Source: Alphaproteobacteria bacterium (GTDB lineage Bacteria > Pseudomonadota > Alphaproteobacteria > DSM-16000 > Inquilinaceae). From it: a stretch of DNA of 64,000 bases. A program made the translations under genes and the position numbers. The DNA lies in assembly GCA_028284045.1 (NCBI GenBank), contig JANQSN010000019.1, forward strand, positions 113,023 through 177,022. The letters are read 5' to 3'. The notes under the pieces were generated by a model. It made no database searches, was not told the origin of the DNA, and saw only the letters and a program-made list of their open reading frames with translations. Shown one piece after another: positions 56,232-63,907 of the stretch. Each line of letters opens with the position of its first letter. The first letter of the stretch is position 1.

Positions 56232-57107
56232 ATGTCGGAACCCCTGACGCTGGACCAGCTGCGTCGCCAGATCGACGGTATCGACGACGCCCTGCACGAC
56301 CTGATCCTGGAGCGCGCGCAAGTGGTCGCGGCGATCGGCCGGCTGAAGCAAGGCCAGCCGGTTGCGCTGAACCCGGGCCGGGAGGCGCTGATCCTGCGCC
56401 GGCTGATCAGCCGCCATCACGGGGGGCTGCCGGCGGCGGTGGTGCTGCGCATGTGGCGGGAGCTGCTGGCCGGCATGACCGGCATGCAGCGCCCCTTCTC
56501 CATCGCCGTGTCGGTGGGCCCCGTATCGGTCGGCGATGACGATCGCGCCCTTTGGGACGTCGCGCGCGACCATTTCGGCAGCACCACGCCGGTGACCGCG
56601 GTCACCACGCCCCTGCAAGCCATCCGGCTGGTGATGGACGGCAGCGCCGGGATCGCCGTCGTGCCCTGGCCGGACAGCGAGGACGAACAGCCCTGGTGGC
56701 CGATGCTGCTGGCCGACGATGCGCTGACACCGCAGGTCGTCGCACGCCTGCCCTTCGCGATCACCGGGGAGGATGAAGGCCCGGTGGCGCTGGCGGTCGG
56801 CGCGGTGCCCAACGAGCCGACGGGCGACGATCTCAGCCTGCTGTCGATCGAGCTGGGCGAGGCGGTCAGCCGCGGCCGGCTGAAGGACGCGCTGGAGGCA
56901 AGCGGGCTGACCCCGACGGCCTTCTGGCGCGCGGTGACGCTGGCGGAGGGGCGGCTGGTGCAGCTCGTTGAGATCGACGGGCCGGTGACCAGCACGGATC
57001 CGCGCTTGGCGGTGCTGCTCGACGGCTTGGACCGCGCTGGTGTGGCGGCCCGGTCGATCGGCGGCTTCGCGCGGCCGATCCGCCTCGACGGACCGGAGGG
57101 ACGCTGA
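56232..57107 (+). CDS. Chorismate mutase domain protein with prephenate-dehydratase-like tail
   Basis: A 291-residue protein. Residues about 6-85 form an AroQ-type chorismate mutase (LRRQIDGIDDALHDLILERAQVVAAIGRLK to MWRELLAGM). The remainder (PFSIAVSVGPVSVGDDDRALWDV, TTPLQAIRLVMDGSAGIAVVPWP) looks like a periplasmic-binding/prephenate-dehydratase-type fold with divergent motifs. The mutase makes prephenate for phenylalanine and tyrosine. The TGA overlaps the hisC ATG (TGATG), so the pair is coupled. Whether the second domain is catalytic is uncertain. Confidence 0.82.
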   Translation: MSEPLTLDQLRRQIDGIDDALHDLILERAQVVAAIGRLKQGQPVALNPGREALILRRLISRHHGGLPAAVVLRMWRELLAGMTGMQRPFSIAVSVGPVSVGDDDRALWDVARDHFGSTTPVTAVTTPLQAIRLVMDGSAGIAVVPWPDSEDEQPWWPMLLADDALTPQVVARLPFAITGEDEGPVALAVGAVPNEPTGDDLSLLSIELGEAVSRGRLKDALEASGLTPTAFWRAVTLAEGRLVQLVEIDGPVTSTDPRLAVLLDGLDRAGVAARSIGGFARPIRLDGPEGR

Positions 57108-58279
57108 TGGCGCCGTCGGCACACCCCCGCCCGGCCGCGCCGGAAGAACACCAGGCGGCTGCGCGCCTGCCGGCACCGCGACCGGGAATCGACGGTCTGC
57201 AGGCCTATATCGGCGGCGAGTCGGAAGCGGTGGCCAACCCGCGCCTCGGCCGGCCGATTCGCCTGGCTAGCAACGAGGGGGCGCTCGGCATGTCCCCCGC
57301 CGCCGCTGCCGCCTACGCCGCGGCGGGGGAGACGTTGCACCGCTACCCCGACGGGTCGGCGGGCGCGTTGCGCGAAGCGATCGCGGCGGTCCACCGCCTC
57401 GACGCCGACCGCATCGTCTGCGGCGCCGGATCGGACGAGCTGATCGCGCTGTTGGCGCGCGCCTATGCCGGGCCGGGCGACGAGGTGGTGCACTCCGCCC
57501 ACGGGTTCCTGATGTACGCGCTGGCCGCGCGCGGCGCCGGCGCGACGGCGGTGTCGGTCCCGGAACGGCGGCTGACCGCCGATGTCGACGCGATCCTGGC
57601 CGCGGTCGGCCCGCGCACGCGCCTGGTCTTCCTGGCCAACCCGAACAACCCGACCGGCAGCCTGCTGGCGCCGGAGGCGGTGGCCAGGCTGGCGACGGCC
57701 CTGCCCGACGGGGTCCTGCTGGTGGTCGACGCGGCCTATGCGGAGTATCTCGATGACCGCGACTACGAGGACGGGGCGCGGCTGGTGGCGGAAACCGGCC
57801 GGGTCGTCATGCTGCGCACCTTCTCAAAAGTCTTCGGGCTGGCGGCGCTCCGGCTCGGCTGGGCCTATTGTCCCGCCGCGGTCGCCGATGTGCTGAACCG
57901 CGTGCGCGGCCCCTTCAACGTGACCGCCGCCGCCCAGGCGGCCGGCGTGGCGGCGATCGCCGACCGCGACTTCGTCGCGCGGGCGCGGATGCACAATGCC
58001 GAATGGCGGGCCTGGACGGCCGACGGGCTGTCGCGCCTTGGCCTCCTGGTCCACCCGTCGGCGGGCAACTTCGTCCTGGTGGACTTCGCCGGCCTGGCCG
58101 GCGCGGACGCAGCCTCGCGGGCCGAGGCGGCCCGCCTCGCCCTGAAGGCCGACGGCATCCTGGTCCGCCAGATGGGCGCCTACGGCCTGCCCGGCGCGCT
58201 GCGCGTGTCGATCGGCACGGCGGAGGAGATGGTGGCCGTGGTCGACGCCTTCGCGGCGGTCTTGGACCGGCAGGCGTAG
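57107..58279 (+). CDS. hisC: Histidinol-phosphate/aromatic aminotransferase HisC
   Basis: A 390-residue PLP-dependent aminotransferase. It contains ASNEGALGMSP (substrate loop), PDGSAGALREAIAA and GAGSDELIALLARAYAGPGDEVV. The PLP lysine is in TFSKVFGLAALRLGWA. Beside chorismate mutase it probably serves aromatic amino-acid synthesis as well as histidine. It overlaps the upstream gene by one base. Downstream, 61 bases on, a tRNA-Arg and an integrated element interrupt the usual continuation (often tyrA). Confidence 0.9.
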   Translation: MAPSAHPRPAAPEEHQAAARLPAPRPGIDGLQAYIGGESEAVANPRLGRPIRLASNEGALGMSPAAAAAYAAAGETLHRYPDGSAGALREAIAAVHRLDADRIVCGAGSDELIALLARAYAGPGDEVVHSAHGFLMYALAARGAGATAVSVPERRLTADVDAILAAVGPRTRLVFLANPNNPTGSLLAPEAVARLATALPDGVLLVVDAAYAEYLDDRDYEDGARLVAETGRVVMLRTFSKVFGLAALRLGWAYCPAAVADVLNRVRGPFNVTAAAQAAGVAAIADRDFVARARMHNAEWRAWTADGLSRLGLLVHPSAGNFVLVDFAGLAGADAASRAEAARLALKADGILVRQMGAYGLPGALRVSIGTAEEMVAVVDAFAAVLDRQA

Positions 58280-58340
58280 CCTCCGCCGGTCCGCTGCTGC
58301 GACTGTCGCCCGAGGGGCCGCCTTGGTAGACTGCCCGCCG

Positions 58341-58417
58341 GTCCCCGTAGCTCAGCCGGATAGAGCATCAGATTCCTAATCTGAGGGCCGCAGGTTCGAA
58401 TCCTGCCGGGGACGCCA
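58341..58417 (+). tRNA. tRNA-Arg (anticodon CCT)
   Basis: GTCCCCG at 58341 pairs with CGGGGAC at 58407-58413. TAGCTCAGCCGGATAGAGC is the D arm, TCAGA-TTCCTAA-TCTGA the anticodon arm (anticodon CCT), GGTTCGAATCC the T arm. G discriminator and encoded CCA follow (58415-58417). The 3' part is covered by the antisense tail of the serine recombinase gene, a hallmark of an integration site. Confidence 0.96.
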
Positions 58418-59936
58418 TAGCGTAGTTGGACTCCTGGATTCCGCCTAAGACCTTGAAAGGGAAGGTGAGAATCCCGGTTCTAAATCCCTCGTTCCGGACA
58501 TATTCGAGACGGTCGGCAAAGACCAGTTTCAGCACCGTCCGCTTGTCCTCCAGACGGTCGGAAAGCCAGAGTTTGTGCGGATTTCCGAGAAACCGGAGGG
58601 CGGTTCTAAGTGCCGCGTCGAAGCTCTCCAGCGGACGGCCGCGGTTGCGGACCTTTTCGGCCAGCATCGCCTTGCGCTCCTCCAGCGCCTTGACCCGGTT
58701 TTCATAGCTGGCAATCAGCGCCGGACTGTCGGTCTCGACGATGCGGTCCAGGAACTGCTCGATCTTTTGTTCGATCTGGCGCAGCTCGCCCTTTGCCGAC
58801 CGCGCGCTCGAATGCGACAGGGACAGACGGGCATCCCATTGGTCCCGGAGCATGTTGCAGGCAACGCGGAACAGCCCTTCGGTAGGACGTAGCTCCGTCA
58901 GCAACGCCTCAAACTCGCCTTCCAGCGTCTCGCGCCGTATCGACTTCCCGTAGGCCTCACAGCCCCGTTTGGGGCAGAGATAGTAGGGATAGGTTGTGTT
59001 GCGGCCTTTCGACCAGCAGGCGGTCAGTGGCGTGCCGCAACAGCCGCACACGACAAAGCCGCGGAGCGGAAAGTCTTCGTTCGTGTCCTTGCGCTCGGGC
59101 ACTTTCCGCGGGCCGTATAGACGATCCTTGATCGCCTGATACGCGGTGAAGCTGATCAGCGGCTCATGCCTGGCGAGCTGGAGCCGGATGCCCCAATCGG
59201 GCAGTTCGATGTATCCCGCATACAGCACCCGCGTCAGCAGGTCGGTCACTTGCTGGTTGCGGACCTCGCCCGAGCGGTTCTTCGGGTACTCCGGAAACGA
59301 CTCCAGGAAGCGCTTCACCTCCGCCTGTGTCTGGAACCGGCCGGAGGCATAACCCTCCAGCGCCTGTTTGACGATCGAAGCGGAGGGCTCGTCCCTGACC
59401 AGCATGCTGCCGTGGCCATGCACGTCTTCGTAGCGATAGCCCACCGGCGGCGAGAACACCCAGTATCCGTTCATGACACGGGCGCGCATGCGGTTTCGGG
59501 TCTGTTCGCCGTTCTTCTGGCGCTGGTGCTGGGAGACGCTGGCCAGCAGGTTCTCGACAAGAATGCTATCGGAGTCTTCGCCGAACTCGATGGACGGGGA
59601 CTCCAGCTTGCCGCCTGCCTCGGCGATGGCCGTGCGAAGCTGAAGGTGCGCCTCGAGGCCGCGGGCCAGGCGACTGATATCGTCAATGATGACCACGTGT
59701 TGACGTTGCCTCTTGTGTTTCCTGAGGAACGACAGCATCGCCTGCATGCTGGGACGTTCGATCAACGCTCCCGTCACGCCTTCCTCGTGGAACACCGCCG
59801 CTACGTCATACTTTCTTTGGCCTGCGTACTCCCGGCAACGGGTCTCTTGAGAGCCGAGGCCATGGCCTTCCGTCACTTGCTTAGGGTCAGAGACGCGGCA
59901 ATAGATGACCGCCTGCTGTTCGTTAATCTCCTTCAT
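58368..59936 (-). CDS. Large serine recombinase (site-specific integrase)
   Basis: A 522-residue recombinase. The resolvase-type N-terminal domain carries the catalytic Ser16 (AVIYCRVSDPKQ) and the later DDISRLARGLEAH arginine region. The recombinase domain (ARVMNGYWVFSPPVGYRY) and a zinc ribbon (CGCCGTPLTACW, YYLCPKRGC) follow, then a coiled coil (about 395-460). It cuts and rejoins DNA at att sites. Its last 16 codons (SPAGFEPAALRLGI) are the antisense of tRNA-Arg, and the stop lies inside the tRNA. Its ATG overlaps the stop of a small upstream gene (ATGA), so the two are coupled. Confidence 0.93.
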   Translation of the reverse strand: MKEINEQQAVIYCRVSDPKQVTEGHGLGSQETRCREYAGQRKYDVAAVFHEEGVTGALIERPSMQAMLSFLRKHKRQRQHVVIIDDISRLARGLEAHLQLRTAIAEAGGKLESPSIEFGEDSDSILVENLLASVSQHQRQKNGEQTRNRMRARVMNGYWVFSPPVGYRYEDVHGHGSMLVRDEPSASIVKQALEGYASGRFQTQAEVKRFLESFPEYPKNRSGEVRNQQVTDLLTRVLYAGYIELPDWGIRLQLARHEPLISFTAYQAIKDRLYGPRKVPERKDTNEDFPLRGFVVCGCCGTPLTACWSKGRNTTYPYYLCPKRGCEAYGKSIRRETLEGEFEALLTELRPTEGLFRVACNMLRDQWDARLSLSHSSARSAKGELRQIEQKIEQFLDRIVETDSPALIASYENRVKALEERKAMLAEKVRNRGRPLESFDAALRTALRFLGNPHKLWLSDRLEDKRTVLKLVFADRLEYVRNEGFRTGILTFPFKVLGGIQESNYAMASPAGFEPAALRLGI

Positions 59937-60208
59937 GAATCCTCATCTTCCTGCCTTCGGGAAATGTCCGCGGCGCTTCCAAATGATTGGTTAAGTAATT
60001 TATTGTTTGAGTCTACACGATTTCCCGCAGGGTTTGTACCATTTTTGTTCTTTTCTTTCAAGATTTGTTGAGCCGGATGCAGGCCGAATGCCCGATCGGC
60101 GAAGGCCTCCATTATGCCCCACAGCGTCTCGAGAAGCTCCGTCTTCTGAGACTCGGTCAGATCGTAGCCCTCCACATGGGGACGGTATTTCTCCAGATCG
60201 GCAGGCAT
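59933..60208 (-). CDS. Small protein coupled to the serine recombinase
   Basis: About 91 residues, MPADLEKYRPHVEGYDLTES then QKTELLETLWGIMEAFADRAFGLHP, ending acidic. It is helical with no known catalytic motif. Its TGA overlaps the recombinase ATG. I recall similar short genes before serine recombinases in other alphaproteobacterial elements, but no function is established. It might control excision direction or recombinase level. ATG 60208 is the likely start; upstream sequence is Pro-rich. Codon use is ordinary for the first half and AT-richer in the tail. Confidence 0.7.
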   Translation of the reverse strand: MPADLEKYRPHVEGYDLTESQKTELLETLWGIMEAFADRAFGLHPAQQILKEKNKNGTNPAGNRVDSNNKLLNQSFGSAADISRRQEDEDS

Positions 60209-60441
60209 GGCAGGGATGACGACGTCCTTTCCGCCGCGCGGGAAGGCGCGCGGCCGGCAATGGGGTTCCGGGGTTATGGGCAAAGGTAACGGACCAGCCG
60301 GGGCAAACGGGCGGGGTCCGGGCGACGCGCCGCTGCGCGGCGGCATCAAGATACAAAAATAGGGATTATTTCCTATTTATAGCGTGAACTAATCTTCTTG
60401 TCCACAGCTTTATAGTGAAAATCTGAAATTCTTACTACGAT

Positions 60442-61071
60442 CTATGACTTCCAGTTCTCTTTTAGCCTTGTCAGGAGGGCTCGCAACTCTACCGATTTGT
60501 GGCGTGTAGAATTTCTTTGTAGCCATAGCAAGCGCTGTTCTACACGCTGACGACGGTATTCAAGAGCTTTGTCGAGATTGGTAATGGGGGAGCCGAGCGG
60601 ACCGCAAATGCGGATCAGGGCTATCAGGTCTCGATACATCATTCGAGGGATGTTCGTGTCTCTACCATCATTCAGCAGTTCCAAGTTAACGTATCGCCAG
60701 CAACTCTCGCACCGGTGAAGGCCGTGAATATCGGCGTTTTTGACAAGCCCGTATTTCCTGCTCATCCTATTACGATGAAAACGGATAAACGCTTCGTCGG
60801 AATCTACTGCAATCTCATCGGAGAATTCCAATTCTTCTTGATCAACCTGAATATCTGGAAAATGGCCCAACTCCACGAAATATCTCCTTATTTTCATGTA
60901 TATAGCGTTTACGCTATTCAGGCTCAAACGCATATGGCGCGACGTCTCAGTCGGTGAAATATCGTGCGCAAAGTTCCAGAGCAATTTCTTGAATTGATAC
61001 TCAGAAATCTTCGCCGCCACGTAGTAGCGGTTGAGCGGTTCAGCGCCCCGGCCGTTGTTTCGTCCTCGCAT
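60442..61071 (-). CDS. HTH-like protein of the element, function unknown
   Basis: A 209-residue protein, less GC-rich than the host genes, so probably recently acquired. The stretch KISEYQFKKLLWNFAHDI then ETSRHMRLSLNSVNAIYMKIRRYF resembles the N-terminal helix-turn-helix of IS1595/ISXO2-type transposases. A single CESC pair follows (HRCESCWRY). No DDE triad was recognised, so it may be a domesticated DNA-binding protein controlling the element. Start ATG 61071. It has no close neighbour on its strand other than the recombinase pair. Confidence 0.65.
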   Translation of the reverse strand: MRGRNNGRGAEPLNRYYVAAKISEYQFKKLLWNFAHDISPTETSRHMRLSLNSVNAIYMKIRRYFVELGHFPDIQVDQEELEFSDEIAVDSDEAFIRFHRNRMSRKYGLVKNADIHGLHRCESCWRYVNLELLNDGRDTNIPRMMYRDLIALIRICGPLGSPITNLDKALEYRRQRVEQRLLWLQRNSTRHKSVELRALLTRLKENWKS

Positions 61072-61156
61072 CAGAGAGGCCTCCGCGCGTCAGGTCGTCA
61101 GGCCGAATGAGACCTGGACGATGCTGGTTTGCTTGTAAAGGTCGGGTCACGCCCGT

Positions 61157-61192
61157 CTGGCACTTCGTTGACCGGCGTGCCAGTCTTTTTTT
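61157..61192 (+). terminator. Rho-independent terminator
   Basis: Perfect seven-base arms CTGGCAC and GTGCCAG are followed at once by TCTTTTTTT on the plus strand. No gene ends here; the nearest upstream plus-strand coding is 2.9 kb away beyond opposite genes. It may therefore terminate a small RNA or attenuate the leader of the gene at 61289. Confidence 0.8.
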
Positions 61193-61288
61193 GGAGCTTC
61201 CTTCGAAAGCGCCCCGGACGGCCTGCAAGCCTTTGAAGGCGGGAATCCGTCCCGCCGGGCTCACCGGCAGCGTTAAGGAGGCGCTCCC

Positions 61289-61732
61289 ATGCACTGCGAA
61301 ACTTGCGGGCGGCCGTTGGCCGCGCCCGCGCGGGCCATCCGGTCCGCTTCGAACAGCGAACTCCGCAATCCTCTCTACCTTAAGGACCTCAAAGCGGCGA
61401 TGCGCGCGCTCGCCCTCCCGCGCCGCGCCTGGCGGGATGCGATTGCCGAAGCCTTTCGGGATTTCGAGGGCGGCTTCTTGGGCCCAGGCGGGGCGCGCTT
61501 CGAGGCGCCCTACGTCGACGACCATTTCCCCGATGATGCCGACCAGCGCTGGGTGTCGGCCTTTATCGCGAACGATCCGGAAGACGGTCCGCCCCGGCTG
61601 ACGGCGAAGAGCCTCGAGCGGGTGCGGCTGATCGATCTGTATTTCCGCATTCGCTATCCCGAACTGGCCGCGACCTTCGGCTGCCGCGTTCCCGCCAACG
61701 ACAACACTGATCCGGACGAGGACCGGTGGTGA
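61289..61732 (+). CDS. Hypothetical protein with N-terminal CxxC, element cargo
   Basis: A 147-residue protein starting MHCETCGRPLAAP, where one CxxC pair could bind metal or form a disulfide. The rest is mainly helical (KAAMRALALPRRAWRDAIAEAF, LERVRLIDLYFRIRYPELAATFG). The ribosome site GGAGGCGCTCCC is strong. No family was recognised. It is the first of four plus-strand genes, 122 bases before the membrane protein gene. Confidence 0.65.
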   Translation: MHCETCGRPLAAPARAIRSASNSELRNPLYLKDLKAAMRALALPRRAWRDAIAEAFRDFEGGFLGPGGARFEAPYVDDHFPDDADQRWVSAFIANDPEDGPPRLTAKSLERVRLIDLYFRIRYPELAATFGCRVPANDNTDPDEDRW

Positions 61733-61854
61733 GCCGCTAGTCCGCACCGCCCGGAGATCGCCCGGCCTGCGCGCCTTCGGCGCACAGGCTTGCACCGGAA
61801 ACCCCTCAGTCAAACGCCCGCCCCTGCCAGGGGCGGCGCGAAGGGAGACAGTGC

Positions 61855-62457
61855 ATGCTCTCGCCACCGGAGTTCCCGGGATCGGGCCGGGCGGGCCCGA
61901 TCAAGGCCTTCTTCTCCATGCTCGTCGGAGGATGCCTGGAGTGCGTTCTCCTGGTCACGCTCTACGCCGTGTTCTCGGAGACGATCGGGCTGCTGTCCGA
62001 TGTCTATCTGAGCGAGCTTCCCGTCACGGGGCCGCTGTTCGAGCGCATTGATGAGGATTTGAGCGTGTCGCACCTGATCGCCGCGATGCTGGCGTTCGTC
62101 GCCTGCGCGGTGCCGATCTTCATCTGGTCCGAGGTGCTGTCCCAGCGCATCTACGCCGATCCGCAAGCCTGGCTTTCCCAGCCGGGCCACCAGGTAGCGG
62201 CCGTCCTCGCCGCGGTCGTTCTGCTGATCGTCGTCGCGCTGGAGGTTGTGAACCTCTACACGCTCATCGCCCGGCAGAGCACCCCTTCGGTCCTGCCGGT
62301 CGGCGGCCAGACCGAACTCATGGCTTTTCTCGCCGACAACAAGGCGCTCGCCATCGTCGTCTCTCTCTTGCTGGCGGTCATCAACATTGTGGTGGGCTTC
62401 TTCACCGCGCGGGCGATGCACGACCTCAAGACGGCTCTGAAGGAGGCCGGACTATGA
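61855..62457 (+). CDS. Four-helix inner-membrane protein, element cargo
   Basis: A 200-residue protein with four hydrophobic segments at about 18-41, 74-94, 115-138 and 161-184. The loop after the second helix is acidic/polar. Nothing catalytic is evident. AAGGGAGACAGTGC precedes the ATG. Its TGA overlaps the start of the next gene (ATGA), so the two are coupled. Two strong hairpins sit just before it (61766-61788 and 61829-61845). It might anchor the secreted partners encoded downstream. Confidence 0.72.
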   Translation: MLSPPEFPGSGRAGPIKAFFSMLVGGCLECVLLVTLYAVFSETIGLLSDVYLSELPVTGPLFERIDEDLSVSHLIAAMLAFVACAVPIFIWSEVLSQRIYADPQAWLSQPGHQVAAVLAAVVLLIVVALEVVNLYTLIARQSTPSVLPVGGQTELMAFLADNKALAIVVSLLLAVINIVVGFFTARAMHDLKTALKEAGL

Positions 62458-63149
62458 ACGCGCACGCGACCTTCCGCGCCGCATTCGCCCTGGTGCTCGC
62501 CGTTGCCATGATGGCGGCTTCGCCGCGGCCGGGTCTTGCCACCGAAGAAGAGGAACGCCGCGCGGTCGTTCTGGTCATCGAAAACGGCGGCACGATTCAG
62601 GACCCGGCCGGCCTTGCGGAAACGGCTGCACACCTGCTGGGCCAGCTCACCGAACTCGCCCGCCGGCGCGCCACGCGCGAGACCGAGATCAGCATCATCC
62701 TCTCCGCCAACCCGACGGAGGTGAGCTGGTCCGGCACGCCGGGGCAGCTTCTGGAGCAGGCTCCCCTGGTGCTGGAGTTGATCGAGGTCCGGCCGACCTG
62801 TTCCGATCTGGTGCGCGCCTGGCAGCAGGCGGACACCGTCCTGCGCATCACCGCCCCGCACGATGTGCGCCTGTACGGCATTGGCCCGGGCATCCAGGCC
62901 GGCTTTCCCTGCGACGGGGATGGTGGCGTGATCACGCTCCCGCAGCCGGTCTCCCCGGAAATGTCGCTGGCCCGCCTTGCCGGAACCGCCAGCGTCCTGC
63001 GGCTCTTCGGCGTGCATCCGGATCAGGACGAGATGCTCCTCGACTATCTCGAGGGTGCCGGAATCCTGGCGCGCGCCCAGGCCGGCGCGATGGAGTTCGA
63101 CCTTCTGGACGCGGCCCGGACGCGCGCGCGTCTGGGCGACCTCTACTGA
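62454..63149 (+). CDS. Secreted protein with VWA-like alternation, element cargo
   Basis: A 231-residue protein with a signal peptide (MNAHATFRAAFALVLAVAMMA, cleavage near AASPRPGLA). The mature part begins TEEEERRAVVLVIENGGTIQ and alternates strands and helices (ISIILSANPTEVSW, VLRITAPHDVRLYG). A weak von Willebrand A-like fold is possible, but there is no DxSxS. The gene overlaps the membrane protein gene by 4 bases and is 17 bases before the VWA gene. Confidence 0.65.
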   Translation: MNAHATFRAAFALVLAVAMMAASPRPGLATEEEERRAVVLVIENGGTIQDPAGLAETAAHLLGQLTELARRRATRETEISIILSANPTEVSWSGTPGQLLEQAPLVLELIEVRPTCSDLVRAWQQADTVLRITAPHDVRLYGIGPGIQAGFPCDGDGGVITLPQPVSPEMSLARLAGTASVLRLFGVHPDQDEMLLDYLEGAGILARAQAGAMEFDLLDAARTRARLGDLY

Positions 63150-63166
63150 AGGCGGAGGGACGATCG

Positions 63167-63907
63167 ATGCGACAAACCCTCTTCGCGCTCTTCGCTTCGG
63201 CTTCGGCACTGCTGACCGACAGCGCCGCGGCGATCGAGATCGTCTCCACCGTCGATCCGGCAGCCGAGACCGCGCCCACGCTCCAGCGCCTGCACGATTT
63301 CGAGGCCGGCATCTCTCTAACCGTCCGCACCGACCCCGCTCGGGTCGACGACACCCGGCTGGAGGAGCTTATCGCAGAGCTCGATCTTCGCGACGCGCTC
63401 GGCAATCCGGCCGGACCGGGCAGGGCGCTGAGCCGTGATGACGGGATCGTGCTCGGCTATTCGGCGGGCAGCGCCGAGATCGTCCGCACCGGCTCCGGTC
63501 CCGGCGGGCTGGAGATTGTCGGGCTCTTCCGCGACTGGACCGGGCGGATCGTCAGCCCGCCCTCAAGCCACATCGCGCTCTCGACGCTCGAAGGGACGCC
63601 GCAATGCTTCACGGCGGCCCCGATTGTGAACGGCACCTCGCCCGTCCCGATGCTGTTCACGCTGATGCTGGATCGCTCCGGCAGCATGGACGACCATATC
63701 GACGAGCTTCGCCGCACCGCCGCGGCGTTTCTCGAAGACCTGCCGGACACGGCCCTGTGCCGGGTGATCAGCTTCGCGGGCGACTGGTCCTCGCACGCAC
63801 GTTCTGCAGCGGCGGATGCGTGCGATCCGGCGAACTTCGATCTCTCCGGCCTTCGGGCCGGCGGAAGCACCGATCTGCTGCCCCCGCTGCTCTCCGTCTA
63901 TGAGCTA
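63167..63907 (+). pseudogene. Secreted von Willebrand factor A protein, truncated by an IS
   Basis: The visible frame encodes a signal peptide (MRQTLFALFASASALLTDSAAA), an N-terminal beta domain and the first part of a VWA domain with MIDAS Asp169-x-Ser171-x-Ser173 (LMLDRSGSMDDHID). After STDLLPPLLSVYE the frame runs into the IS630-type end at 63908 and stops at 63949 with foreign residues LERIRIIPVHSRMR. A VWA domain needs about 60 more residues, so this copy is broken. It is the last of the four cargo genes. Ribosome site GGAGGGACGATCG is good. Confidence 0.78.

Noticed and set aside
60902..60917. Perfect palindrome ATAGCGT-TT-ACGCTAT inside the element's HTH-like gene
   Set aside because: It resembles the operator near 16788 but lies in the middle of coding sequence with plausible codons; no second intact copy was found in the element.
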